The notes: generated by a model not told the origin, from the letters alone. 64,000 nucleotides of DNA from Planctomycetota bacterium (GCA_016714045.1 JADJNY010000002.1:372001-436000), one strand, 5' to 3'. Shown: positions 43,619 through 52,792, counted from the first letter of the stretch. Program-made: numbers and translations.

Positions 43619-45646
43619 ATGCCCGTCCGTCTCCTGACCCTCGTCCTCCCGCTCCTCGCCCTGCTCGGCGCCGGACTTCGGCCGCGCGAGGACGCTCCGT
43701 TCCCGCTCCCGAAACCGGTCGCGACGAAGCCCCCGCTCGCGGACGAGCGTCGCGCGGAGCTCGCGCGCGCGCTCTGCGAAGCGCTCGACCGCGGCGACGC
43801 GGAGGCCGCGTCGAAGGCGCTCGTCGACGGCGCGAACCCGAACGTCGGCATGGGTGCCGGTGAAGAGACGACGAAGGGGCGCACGCCGCTGATCCACGCG
43901 GTGCTCGCGGGCAAGGCCGAGCTCGTCGACCTGCTGCTCGCGCACGGCGCGCGGCTCGACGACGGCGACGACGCGAAGCACACGCCGCTCATGTACGCCG
44001 CGCTGACGAAGGACCTGGAGCTCGCGCGGCACCTCGTGCGCATCGGCGCGCGTCTCGACGCGGAGGATCGAGAGGGCCAGGTCGCGCTCGCCTACGCGCC
44101 CGAAGGCGAACCGCTCGCGCAGTTCCTCGCGGACGTTGCGGCGAAGAACACCGCGTTGTTCGAGCGCGTCGCCGCGGGGGAACTGAAGGACGCGTGGAAG
44201 CTCGTCGCGGACGGAGCGAGTCCGAACGCGAACGACGGGAAGAGCTCGCTCTTGATGGCCGCCGTGCGCGCCGGCGACAACGGCCTCGTCGCGACGCTGA
44301 TCGCCGGCGGCTGCCGACCCGGACTGCTCCACGCGGCGGGGTTCGTGGTCGAGACCCCGCTCGGCGTCGCGGCGGAGTCGGCGAGCCTCGAACTCCTGCG
44401 CCTCTTGCTGAAGGACACGCAGCCGGGCCGCGCCGCGCTCGACGACGCGCTCGCCTGCGCGGCCGGAGCGGAGCGCGACGATCGCGCGGAGCGGGTGAAG
44501 CTCCTCCTCGCGGCCGGCGCCGATCCCGCGGCGGACATGCTGCTGCAGACGCCCGCTCTGCCGGGCGCCGCGGCGCGCGGCGACCTCGCGACGATGGCAC
44601 TCTTGCTCGCCGCGGGCGCGGACCAGCGCGCGGTCGACCACGCGCTCGTGCGCGCGGCCGGCGTCGAGGACGAGGCCAAGGCGCTCGCGGCGACGCGCGC
44701 ATTGCTCGCGATCGGTGCGAACGCCACGTACGAGTACCTGTTCACGAACGCGCTCGGCGCCGCGGCCACGCGCGGGCATGCGCAGGTGCTGGAGGTGCTC
44801 TTCGCGAAGACGACGGACGAGGCGCTGAGCTGTTCGGTCTCGCAGGCCGCGCGCGAAGGCTCGGCGAAGGGGCTCGCGTGGTTGTGCGAGCGCGGGAAGG
44901 GCCGCATCGACTTCGCCCATCGCGCCGGACCGTTCGATTCGGCGCTCATCGCCGCGATCGGCGCGGGATGCGTCGACTGCGTGAAGGTGCTGCTCGGCGC
45001 TGGAGCCGACGCGAACCAACCCGCGTCATCCGACGAGGACAGCCCGCTCATCGCCGCGGTCCGCGCGCGGAGCGAGCCCGTGATCCAGCTCCTGCTCGCC
45101 GCCGGTGCCGACCCGGAGAAGACGTGGGACACGATCTTCCGTGGGGAGCTGTCCGCGCTCGGCGTCGCGCAGGAAGAAGGCGACGCGGGGATCCTCGCGT
45201 TGCTCGAGCGCGGCGCATCGAAGGCAACCGCGGATCCCGCACGGAGCGCGCTGACGCGCGCGAAGCTCAACTTCGAGGACATCGGTGACTACTTCGAGCT
45301 CCCGTACTCGGACGCGGACTCGAACCGAGCGCAGCGTGTCTTCGTGCGCAAGGAGCGCTACGAGTACGAGAGCCTCTCCGTGCACGAGCTCCTGTCGCTC
45401 TGCTACGACGCGAAGGTCGCCCCGAAGCCCGATCAGCTCGTGCAGTGGTTCCAGCGCCGGTTCGCGCTCGGAGGACTCGTGCTGGAGGCTCCGACGGAGG
45501 GGCAGGAGAACTGGCGCATCCGCTATCGCATCCTGATCGCGAGCGACGCGCCGCCGGAGCGGTGGAGCCACTACCTGCAGCTCGTCCAGGGCACCGCCGA
45601 CGCGCTCGAGAAAGAGTTCAACCCCGGTGCGGAGGACCGCCTGTGA
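43619..45646 (+). CDS. Exported ankyrin-repeat protein
   Basis: A 675-residue product with a signal peptide (MPVRLLTLVLPLLALLGAGL), then ankyrin repeats through to about residue 540. Clear examples are GRTPLIHAVLAGKAELVDLL, KHTPLMYAALTKDLELARHL, SALIAAIGAGCVDCVKVLLG and SPLIAAVRARSEPVIQLLLA, several with the LLxxGA turn. The last 130 residues (after FEDIGDYFELPYSDAD) form a separate alpha/beta domain with WRIRYRILIAS. It probably mediates protein binding in the periplasm or outside. The stop overlaps the GTG of the next gene (GTGA), so a YbjN-like partner is translated in step. The true function is unknown. Confidence 0.82.
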   Translation: MPVRLLTLVLPLLALLGAGLRPREDAPFPLPKPVATKPPLADERRAELARALCEALDRGDAEAASKALVDGANPNVGMGAGEETTKGRTPLIHAVLAGKAELVDLLLAHGARLDDGDDAKHTPLMYAALTKDLELARHLVRIGARLDAEDREGQVALAYAPEGEPLAQFLADVAAKNTALFERVAAGELKDAWKLVADGASPNANDGKSSLLMAAVRAGDNGLVATLIAGGCRPGLLHAAGFVVETPLGVAAESASLELLRLLLKDTQPGRAALDDALACAAGAERDDRAERVKLLLAAGADPAADMLLQTPALPGAAARGDLATMALLLAAGADQRAVDHALVRAAGVEDEAKALAATRALLAIGANATYEYLFTNALGAAATRGHAQVLEVLFAKTTDEALSCSVSQAAREGSAKGLAWLCERGKGRIDFAHRAGPFDSALIAAIGAGCVDCVKVLLGAGADANQPASSDEDSPLIAAVRARSEPVIQLLLAAGADPEKTWDTIFRGELSALGVAQEEGDAGILALLERGASKATADPARSALTRAKLNFEDIGDYFELPYSDADSNRAQRVFVRKERYEYESLSVHELLSLCYDAKVAPKPDQLVQWFQRRFALGGLVLEAPTEGQENWRIRYRILIASDAPPERWSHYLQLVQGTADALEKEFNPGAEDRL

Positions 45647-46167
45647 TCGCGATGAACCGATGGCTCGCGTGCGCGTGTGCGCTCACCCTGTCGTTCGCGC
45701 CCGTCGCGGGCGACGCGGACCCGAAGGCGCGCCTGGAGAGCGCGATGAAGGCGACGGAGCTCGGGTTCGTGCGCAGCGCGAGCGGGCTCAGCTTCCAAGT
45801 GCCCTTCACGAACGAGGGCGATCGTGGACAGACCGTGTTCGTGTCGATCGAGCCGTCCCAGGTCGACGGGCTCGTCGCGCACGCCGTGTACACGGCCGTG
45901 TGGACGCACCCGACGCAGCCGCCGGACGAGGCCGTGCTCGTGAAGCTCCTCACGACGTCCAAGAAGCTCGGCGAGTTCTACCTCCACCGGGACAAGGCGG
46001 GCGTCTGGTCCGTGCGCTTCGGCGCGACGTTCGACGCGACGGATCTCCCGGCCGAATCGGAGCGCGCGAGCCGGCTCGCGCTGCGGCTCGCGGACACGAT
46101 CCGATTCGTGAACCAGGTCGGAGAAGAGACGGATCGGATGCTGAACGGAGCGACGGACCTGCGCTGA
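45643..46167 (+). CDS. Exported YbjN-like protein
   Basis: A 174-residue product. The GTG at 45643 overlaps the ankyrin gene stop and has GGAGG seven bases upstream; an ATG at 45652 is less well spaced. A signal peptide (MNRWLACACALTLSFAPVAG) follows. The mature domain resembles the type III secretion chaperone-like/YbjN fold: a strand pair GLSFQVPFTN and QTVFVSIEPSQVDG, then EAVLVKLLTTSKKLGEFYLH, VWSVRFGATFDATD and a C-terminal helix ending in a TDRMLNG motif. YbjN-like proteins are sensory or chaperone-like without known catalysis. Coupling to the ankyrin gene suggests that the two work as a pair. Confidence 0.7.
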   Translation: MIAMNRWLACACALTLSFAPVAGDADPKARLESAMKATELGFVRSASGLSFQVPFTNEGDRGQTVFVSIEPSQVDGLVAHAVYTAVWTHPTQPPDEAVLVKLLTTSKKLGEFYLHRDKAGVWSVRFGATFDATDLPAESERASRLALRLADTIRFVNQVGEETDRMLNGATDLR

Positions 46168-46336
46168 CGAGGCGCGCGCCTCGGTCGTCCTACCCAACAA
46201 CACGCAATCGGAGCCGCGTGAGTGAGGGCGGACGCGAGCGCGCACGGAGCTGGCGCGACGAGCGGTCCATCGCGTGCTCGGTCTGCGCGCGAAGGCGCAG
46301 GGGCTCCGTGTCGGACGTAGCGCTACCCTGGGCCCC

Positions 46337-47883
46337 ATGCGTCTCTCTCAATCGCCTTCGTCGCCGCTGATCCACCTGCGCGCGGCCGTGTTGCTCGCCG
46401 CGGTCTCGTTCCTCGCCACGCTTCCGGCGTGCAAGCTCGTCTCGGGCGCGGTGAACGCGCCGGGCAAGCTCGCGGACAACCTGCTCGGCGCCGGAGGAGC
46501 GGCGCGCGCGGAAGTGCAGCTCGGCGAGGTCCAGACGGACTTGATGCGGTTCGCCGACACGTTCGCGACGAGCATCAACCAGGCGTCGACCGACTTCGCG
46601 GAGCGGGTCGGCACGCCCGAAGCGCGCATTCAGGCGCTCTCGTGGTCAATCGGCCAGAGCTCTTCGGCGTACACGATCGCGAGCGGCTCGAACCCGCGCC
46701 TCGCCGTGCTCGACATGATCGTGCTGGTCACGCTGGGCCGGATGACGCACGAGGAGTATTGGCTGCCGAAGGTGTGGGGCGAGTCGGATCGGCCGATGCT
46801 GGTCGCGTTCACCCAGCTCGAGGCGAAGTTGTGGGAGTTCGCCGAGACGGTGCTCCAGCCCGCACAGCGCGACGCCGTGCGTGAGACGTTGCGCGAGTGG
46901 CGCGAGCAGAACCCCGACATGGGCCTCACCGCGTTCGTGCGTCTGCCGATGTTCGAGGAAATCCTCCGCGCGCGCGGGGCTTCCGACCCGGCGCACGGCG
47001 GCTTGTTCGGTGATCTCTTGACGGTCGACCCGCTCGCGGGCCTCGAGCCCGCCGTGCGCGAGATCGAGCGCACGCGCCTCTTCGCCGAACGTTCCATGTT
47101 CTACGTCCAGCGTGCGCCGCTCCTGCTCTCGAACCAGGTCGAGTTGCTCAGCCTGCGCCTCCTGCGCATCCCGGAGGTCCAGTCGGCCCTCCGCGACAGC
47201 CAACGCATCTCGGAGGCCGCTGCGAGCCTCGCCGACACCGCCGCGAAGCTCCCCGAATCGGTGCGCGTCGAGCGCGAGGCCGCGGTGAAGCAGATCTCGG
47301 ACGAACTCGTGTTCCAGCGCCAGGGGCTCGTCGCCGATCTGCAGTCCGCCGAGGGGCCGTCGGCGAAGCTCCTCGGCGAGGCGCGCGCGACGCTGGAGGC
47401 CGGAACGCGCATGTCGACTGCGCTCCAGTCGACGATCACGACCTCGACACGTTCGTCGGGCGCTTCGACGCGGGCGCGCCGGACGCCGCGTCCGCGACCG
47501 GCGAACGCGCGGGCGCGCCGGACGCGGCCGAGACGGTCTCCGCCACGGCGGGGGACGCGCAGATGGCAGCGACGAGCGCGCGTCCCGTCGCGAGCTCCGC
47601 GGCGTCGGAGACGAAGAGCAGCCGCCCGTTCGACGTCACCGAGTACGGCGCGGCGGCGACGAGTCTGGGCAGCGCCGCGAAGGAGTTGAACGGGCTCCTC
47701 GCGACCTTCGATGCGAGCTTGCCGAAGGTGCAGCGCGCGCTCGACGAGACCGCGCTGCGCGGGGAGCGCGCGATCGATCATGCGTTCGTTCGCGGTCTCG
47801 AACTCGGGGGGGCGTTGATCGCCGCTGCGGGGATCGTGGCCTGGTTGGTGATGCGGATGGGGAGGACGAGGGGCACGGTGTAG
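46337..47883 (+). pseudogene. Lipoprotein with helical body and C-terminal TM helix, frameshifted
   Basis: The frame starts at ATG 46337 with a lipoprotein signal peptide (AVSFLATLPAC, Cys32) and encodes a long helical protein (FAERSMFYVQRAPLLLSNQV; LRDSQRISEAAASLADTAAK) to about 47425. The remainder (DLDTFVGRFDAGAPDAAS, AAKELNGLLATFDASLPKVQ and a final TM helix LGGALIAAAGIVAWLVMRMG) lies one frame away. The total span, 1547 bases, is one short of a multiple of three, so a single missing base near 47420-47430 would restore about 515 residues. The layout (lipid anchor, coiled coil, C-terminal membrane helix) suggests an envelope-spanning or membrane-bridging protein. Family unknown. Confidence 0.65.
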
Positions 47884-48088
47884 GGCGGAGGCGGTCGGAT
47901 GGAATGGCCGGCATCGGACGAGGGAAGTGCACGCTGTCCGTCTCGGATCTGGGCCTCCCGTCCGCTCGGGGCGCGCGCGGACGTGCCCTCGACGCTCCCT
48001 GCCCGCAGGGCGGCGCCCATTCGGGCCGATGAGCCCCCTCGGGTATGCTCTCGCGGCGCCTTCGTCCCCGCCGGCCCCTTCCGAAACC

Positions 48089-48802
48089 ATGACCGTCCTT
48101 CTGTCGAGCGCCGCGTCCCGCGTCGCGCGCGTCCTCCTCCTCGCGGGGCTCGCGGTCTTCCAGGCCTGCGCGTCCGCCGGTCGGCCGCTCCCCGTCGTCG
48201 CCGAAGAAGCGAATCGCGTCCTCGCCCCGACCACCGTCGTGCTCGCGCCCGGCGACGTCGTCGACGTGCGCTTCCCTTCGAAGAAGGAGTGGGACCAGCT
48301 CGTCCGCGTGCGCCCCGACGGCCGCGCGACGTTCCCGGCGCTGCCCGAGTTCGAGGTCCAGGGCAAGACGCTCCCCGAGGTGCGCGAGCGCCTGCTCGCG
48401 GACTACGTCGGCATCCTGACGCAACCCAGCGTCGACCTCGGCGTCGCCACCTTCGCGAGCCGCAAGGTGTACGTGATGGGCGAGGTCCACGAGCCGGGCG
48501 AGATCGTCCTCGACGGCCGGCTGACCTTCGTCGAGGCGCTCGCGCAGGCGGGCGGTCCGCTCAAGGAGACGGCGCTGCTCAAGTCCGTGCTCTTCCTGCG
48601 CTGGGATCCCGCGCAGCGCTCGCAGCTCACGTGGCGGATCGACGCGCGCGAGGAGCAGTGGGGGCGCGGAGCGCCGCTCGTGCTGCAACCCTACGACGTC
48701 ATCTTCGTGCCGAACACGCCGATCGACGAGGTCGACATCTGGGTCGACCAGTACATCCGTCGGCTGATCCCGTTCCCGTACCTCGTGAGCCCCGGCGTAT
48801 AG
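48089..48802 (+). CDS. Wza/BexD-type polysaccharide export lipoprotein
   Basis: A 237-residue outer-membrane export protein. Signal peptide with lipobox FQAC (LAVFQACAS). Poly_export domain: VLAPGDVVDVRFPSKKEWDQ and VRVRPDGRATFPALPEFEVQ, then the SLBB-like GEVHEPGEIVLDGRLTFVEA and LAQAGG. It is shorter than E. coli Wza, with one SLBB-type domain and no clear C-terminal amphipathic barrel helix beyond WVDQYIRRLIPFPYLVS. It is twelve bases before the Wzz-like gene and begins the exopolysaccharide locus. Confidence 0.9.
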   Translation: MTVLLSSAASRVARVLLLAGLAVFQACASAGRPLPVVAEEANRVLAPTTVVLAPGDVVDVRFPSKKEWDQLVRVRPDGRATFPALPEFEVQGKTLPEVRERLLADYVGILTQPSVDLGVATFASRKVYVMGEVHEPGEIVLDGRLTFVEALAQAGGPLKETALLKSVLFLRWDPAQRSQLTWRIDAREEQWGRGAPLVLQPYDVIFVPNTPIDEVDIWVDQYIRRLIPFPYLVSPGV

Positions 48803-48814
48803 CGGCTCGACGCC

Positions 48815-50458
48815 ATGCAGGATTCGAACGACGACGATCGCGGGGCCGTTTCCCCGTACGAAACGCTGATCGCGCCCGTGATGCGCGGCTGGCGCTTCGT
48901 CGTCGCGGGCGTGACCCTCGGCGCGCTGGTCGGGGGCTTCCTGGGCTTCAACCAGGTCAACGTCTACCAGTCGACCGCGAAGCTGCTCGTGCGCGCCGGC
49001 GCGCGCGAGGAGAGCACGCCGGAGTCGCGGCTCGTCGGCAGCGATCGCAGCCCGGTGATGAGCCCGCGCGAGGCCGTGCTGAACGAGCTCCACCTGCTCG
49101 GCGACCCGCTCGTGTTCCAGGAGGTCGCGCGGCGCATCACGCCGAAGCGCATCCTCGGGCCGTACGACCCCGCGGCGCTCGACGACGAGTGGACCTCGAC
49201 GCCGACGCGGCTCCTCCACCGCGCTCAGTCGTGGTGGTTCGGATCGCGCGCGTCCGACGCGGCCGTCGGGCACCCGCTCGACGATTGCTCGCGGTGCGTC
49301 CAGCTCGCGGCGAAGGTGCTCGAGGACGGCTTGCACCGCCAGGCCGAGAGCGGCTCGAGCGTCATCACGCTCGACTACACGGCGAGCTCGCCCGACCTCG
49401 CGCGCGACGTGCTCGACACGTACTCCAAGGTCGCGATCGAGCACCACCAGACCGTGTTCGCGACGGACACGTCGCTCGAGTTCCTGAACACGCAGGTCCA
49501 GCAGGCGCTCGCCTCCGCGAGTGAAGCCGACGACGCCCTGACCGAGCACCGCATCACGTGCGGCGTGTTCGACATCGAGACGCGCCGCAGCGGCTTGCTG
49601 ACGGCCATCTACGAGGCCGAGGACAAGACGCGCGACGACGGCGCGCGGCTCGCGGAGCTCCGCGCGCAGACGAGCATGCTCGCGGAGGAGCTCGCGAAAG
49701 AGCCCGCGAAGACGACGCAGGTCGTCGAGCGCCCGCCGATCGCGAACCCGAACCACCTGTGGCTCCGCCAGCAGATCCAGGAGCTGCGCACGCAGGTCTC
49801 GGAGCTCGAGGGCCGGCTCGATCTGACCGCGGCCGAGCTGCAGGCGCGGCGGCAGGGCCTCGAGAAGCAGCTCGGCGAGCTCACGACGCAGCTCGCCGCC
49901 CAGCCCGAGCTGGTCTACCCCGGCTCGACGACGCAGGAGCTCCCGAGCGCGCGCCATGCGCGGCTTCAGGAACGCCTCGACGAGGCGCGCGCGGACCTCG
50001 TCGCGCTCGAAGCCGGCGCGCAGGGCCACAACGCGCGGCTCTCCGAATTGCGCGAGGAGCTCATTCGCCTCGAGCAGTGCGAGCCCGGCCTGCGCACGCT
50101 CGAATCCGACGCCCAACAGCAACGCGCGCGCGCGACCCAGCTCATCACGTCGCGCGATCGCACCGCCGTGATGAACCTGCTCGACAGCGTGAACCTGACC
50201 AACTTGCGGCTGCTCCAGGTCCCCAACCTGCCCGGGACGAAGAGCGGCCCCTCGCGCGGGAAGCTGCTCGCGATCGGGACGCTGCTCGGGCTCGGCCTGG
50301 GCGCGCTCGTCGCGCTGCTTCGGCGCGCGTTGGATCCGCGCGTGCGCCACCCGTCGGACGTGCTCGCGTGGGCCGGTCACGGCGGCGTGTTCGTCGTCCC
50401 GCGCGCCGCGCGATCGCCGCGCAAGGTCGCGCTCTTCCGCCGCCGCGCCGCGCTTTGA
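48815..50458 (+). CDS. Wzz/GumC-type polysaccharide chain-length protein
   Basis: A 547-residue polysaccharide co-polymerase. TM1 (FVVAGVTLGALVGGFLGF, residues 29-46) is followed by the Wzz segment (STAKLLVRAGAREESTPESR), a long periplasmic coiled coil (residues about 180-470; SELEGRLDLTAAELQARRQG), the LPGTKSGPSRGK Pro/Gly-rich approach to TM2 and TM2 (LLAIGTLLGLGLGALVALLR). It sets glycan length and docks the export lipoprotein. The cytoplasmic tail lacks a fused BY-kinase; the separate CpsD-like gene follows 11 bases later. Confidence 0.92.
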   Translation: MQDSNDDDRGAVSPYETLIAPVMRGWRFVVAGVTLGALVGGFLGFNQVNVYQSTAKLLVRAGAREESTPESRLVGSDRSPVMSPREAVLNELHLLGDPLVFQEVARRITPKRILGPYDPAALDDEWTSTPTRLLHRAQSWWFGSRASDAAVGHPLDDCSRCVQLAAKVLEDGLHRQAESGSSVITLDYTASSPDLARDVLDTYSKVAIEHHQTVFATDTSLEFLNTQVQQALASASEADDALTEHRITCGVFDIETRRSGLLTAIYEAEDKTRDDGARLAELRAQTSMLAEELAKEPAKTTQVVERPPIANPNHLWLRQQIQELRTQVSELEGRLDLTAAELQARRQGLEKQLGELTTQLAAQPELVYPGSTTQELPSARHARLQERLDEARADLVALEAGAQGHNARLSELREELIRLEQCEPGLRTLESDAQQQRARATQLITSRDRTAVMNLLDSVNLTNLRLLQVPNLPGTKSGPSRGKLLAIGTLLGLGLGALVALLRRALDPRVRHPSDVLAWAGHGGVFVVPRAARSPRKVALFRRRAAL

Positions 50459-50469
50459 GGCGAGCCTCC

Positions 50470-51129
50470 ATGAACCCCGTCGCGATCCAACACCTCTGCG
50501 AGCCCTTCGCGTCGACGTGCGCGGGGCTGTGGCCGCAGCTCGCTCCGCGCGGCGAGCAAGAGCGCTCAGCGCGCATCGCGTTCGTCGCCTCGGAGCCCGG
50601 CGCGGGCGCGACGACGATCGCCGCGTGCGCCGCGGTCGGGCTCGCGCGCCACGTCGGTCTCTCCGTCCTGCTCGTGGAGGCGAACCTGCGTTCCCCGAGC
50701 CTCGGCGTCGCGACGGGGGCCGAGCCGGGTCCGGGGTTGGCCCAGGTCCTCGCGGGCGCGGCGTCCTGTCGAGGAGCGGTGCGTCCGACCGACGTGGCCG
50801 GCTTGAGCGTGCTCCTCGCTGGGGACGTGGGAGAGCTCGGCCCCGGTGTGTTCGCGGCGAACGCCTGGTCGCGACTGTGGAGCGAACTCGGCGGGGCCTT
50901 TCACTTCGTTCTGCTCGACCTGCCCCCGCTCTTCGATCATCCCGAGGCGCGAACGCTGCTCATGCAGTCGACGGGGAGCGTGCTCGTGCTCGCGGAGGGC
51001 CGGACTCGCAAGCGCGACGCGCGCCGACTCGCTCAGGCCGCGGACCAGGCCGGGGTGCGCGTGCTGACGACTGTGCTGAACCACTACCGCGGCTCCCAGG
51101 CCCAGTGGCTCGCCGCGCCGACGGACTGA
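50470..51129 (+). CDS. CpsD-like P-loop ATPase lacking the Walker A lysine
   Basis: A 219-residue MinD/CpsD-family protein. Strand IAFVASEPGAGATTIAACAA (residues 36-55) corresponds to the BY-kinase Walker A (S-x-x-P-G-x-G-K-S/T-T), but residue 47 is Ala where Lys binds ATP phosphates. LVEANLRSPSLGVATG matches the A' motif (with Glu for the usual Asp) and VLLDLPPLFDHPEA the Walker B. There is no C-terminal tyrosine cluster. It may bind the Wzz-like protein as a non-catalytic regulator, or the alternative residues may allow atypical hydrolysis. Location right after the chain-length gene supports a role in polysaccharide length or export control. Confidence 0.82.
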   Translation: MNPVAIQHLCEPFASTCAGLWPQLAPRGEQERSARIAFVASEPGAGATTIAACAAVGLARHVGLSVLLVEANLRSPSLGVATGAEPGPGLAQVLAGAASCRGAVRPTDVAGLSVLLAGDVGELGPGVFAANAWSRLWSELGGAFHFVLLDLPPLFDHPEARTLLMQSTGSVLVLAEGRTRKRDARRLAQAADQAGVRVLTTVLNHYRGSQAQWLAAPTD

Positions 51130-51395
51130 GCCGCGTCGAGCGCTCGCGCACCGAAGGGTCGAGAGGACGTCGCGGACGCCGTTCGCCCTCTCCAGAGAGG
51201 AAAGAAGTTCCCTCCGGAGACCGCTCTGTCCGACTCGAATCGCACGTCAACTTCCAGTGCTGGCGCGCAGATTCGCATAAAGAAAATGGCGGCCGAGCTG
51301 CCATTCAATCGTCTCAGCATCCTGAAGTAGGGGTAGAATTCTGCGGCCTTTCTTCATCCAGATCCGCAGCTCCGCACTCACTTCGCCAACTTGCC
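51130..51395 (+). promoter_or_regulatory. AT-richer gap with inverted repeat and possible -10 before the sugar transferase
   Basis: The gap contains an inverted repeat AATGGC...GCCATT (51285-51290 with 51299-51304) in an unusually A-rich context (CATAAAGAAAATGG). It also has a -10-like TAGAAT at 51334-51339 about 60 bases before the ATG at 51396. A promoter or operator serving the initiating transferase, PEID protein and exosortase is plausible. No strong -35 is seen. Confidence 0.35.
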
Positions 51396-52598
51396 ATGAC
51401 GCTCGCCACCCGCTTGGCGAAGCTCCTTCCCGAGCTTCGCCGGAGCCGTTCCGTACCCCAGCGCGCCTGGAGGCCGGGCGTGCTCGACCAAGCCCCCTTC
51501 GAAGACCAGCTCATCCGGGAACGCCTGCGGTCCGACCGCACCGGCGCCCCTCTGGTCCTCGCCGTCCTGAACCTCCCCGTCGTCCGGTGGGAGGGTCGGA
51601 TCCCCTCCGAAGCCGTCGAGCGCCTTCGTTCGCGTCTGCGCGCGACCGACGTCCTCGGCTGGTTCGGCCCCAAGAAGCTCGGCGTCCTCCTGACGGACAC
51701 GGACCTCGATGGAGCGCGCGCGGTCGTCGCGGCGCTCGACGGTCTGCTCGAGCGCGGCCCCGGGGTGTCTCCCTGGCGCCTCTACGCCTACCCGGACGTG
51801 CCGAGCGCGGACTCGAACCCGCCCTCGAAGCGGAATTCCGGGGACCGCCGCGGCCACCGCTCCGTCGCTCCGCATCCGCTGGACGCGACCGACATCGAGG
51901 TGATCGAGCCCGACGTCGACGCCGAGGGTGAATCCGTCGCGACCACGAACGACGCGACCAGCGGCGAGGTCGAACCGCTGCGCGCGCTCTTCCTCCAGCC
52001 GTCCTCGTGGACGAGCCGCGGGCTCGACCTCCTCGGGTCCGGACTCGCGCTCATGCTCGTCGCGCCCGTGATCCTGCTCGCGGGGATCGCGGTGAAGCTG
52101 ACCTCGCCGGGCCCCGTGTTCTTCCGTCAGAAGCGTTGCGGCCTCGGTGGGCGTCCCTTCGAGATCCTCAAGCTCCGGACGATGTACATCGACGCGGAAG
52201 CGCGCAAGAAGGAGCTCCTGCAGTTCAACGAGCAGACCGGCCCCGTCTTCAAGATGACGCACGACCCGCGCATCACGCCGATCGGCCGCTTCCTTCGCCG
52301 GACGAGCATCGACGAGCTCCCGCAGTTCTGGAACGTCTTCCGCGGCGACATGACCCTCGTTGGTCCGCGCCCGCCGATCCCGGCCGAGGTGCAGGACTAC
52401 GCCACGTGGCAGCTGCGTCGGCTCGAGGTCCCGGGTGGTCTGACCTGCATCTGGCAGGTGAGCGGCCGGAGCACCGTGCTGTTCGAAGACTGGGTGCGTA
52501 TGGACATCCGCTACTCGAAGCAGCGCTCGCTGTTCTTCGACCTCGGGTTGATCCTCCGGACGATTCCCGCCGTGTTGACCTGTCGAGGTGCGCGGTGA
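51396..52598 (+). CDS. Initiating sugar-phosphate transferase with N-terminal degenerate GGDEF-like domain
   Basis: A 400-residue polyprenyl-phosphate phosphoglycosyltransferase (WcaJ/WbaP-like catalytic end). The catalytic region has TM GLALMLVAPVILLAGIAVKL, then SPGPVFFRQKRCGLGGRPFE, LKLRTMYIDAE, RRTSIDELPQFWNVF, GDMTLVGPRPP and the C-terminal GLTCIWQVSGRS and YSKQRSLFFDLGLILRT. It attaches the first sugar phosphate to the lipid carrier. The N-terminal 140 residues (FEDQLIRERLRSDRTGAPLV; RLRATDVLGWFGPKKLGVLL) resemble a diguanylate cyclase fold with the GGDEF loop replaced by FGPKK, so it may bind a nucleotide or be structural. The stop overlaps the GTG of the PEID-CTERM gene. Confidence 0.93.
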   Translation: MTLATRLAKLLPELRRSRSVPQRAWRPGVLDQAPFEDQLIRERLRSDRTGAPLVLAVLNLPVVRWEGRIPSEAVERLRSRLRATDVLGWFGPKKLGVLLTDTDLDGARAVVAALDGLLERGPGVSPWRLYAYPDVPSADSNPPSKRNSGDRRGHRSVAPHPLDATDIEVIEPDVDAEGESVATTNDATSGEVEPLRALFLQPSSWTSRGLDLLGSGLALMLVAPVILLAGIAVKLTSPGPVFFRQKRCGLGGRPFEILKLRTMYIDAEARKKELLQFNEQTGPVFKMTHDPRITPIGRFLRRTSIDELPQFWNVFRGDMTLVGPRPPIPAEVQDYATWQLRRLEVPGGLTCIWQVSGRSTVLFEDWVRMDIRYSKQRSLFFDLGLILRTIPAVLTCRGAR

Positions 52599-52792
52599 AA
52601 CGAGTGCGCTCTCAGCGCCTGTTCGGCCTCGTGGTGATGGCGGCCGCGCTCGCTTCCGCGAGCCACGCCTTCCCGCAACGCCGCAACCTCGTAAACGCGC
52701 CGGAGATCGATCCCGGGCTGCTCACGGGCACGATCGCGTTCGTGACGGGCGGAGCGCTGCTCCTCACCGACCGCGTGCGGCGTCGTCGCTGA
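52595..52792 (+). CDS. Small (V/A)PEID-CTERM exosortase substrate
   Basis: A 65-residue protein from GTG 52595, overlapping the transferase stop as GTGA. It has a signal peptide (RLFGLVVMAAALASASHA), a very short mature part of about ten residues (FPQRRNLVN), the motif APEIDPG at 35-41, a TM helix (LLTGTIAFVTGGALLL) and a basic tail DRVRRRR. This is the tripartite sorting signal read by exosortases, of the VPEID variant, with Ala for Val. The mature peptide left after processing would be only about a dozen residues. The adjacent exosortase E/CPBP gene supports the pairing strongly. Its proposed role is in exopolysaccharide anchoring or as a processed signal, which is unproven. Confidence 0.87.
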   Translation: MKRVRSQRLFGLVVMAAALASASHAFPQRRNLVNAPEIDPGLLTGTIAFVTGGALLLTDRVRRRR

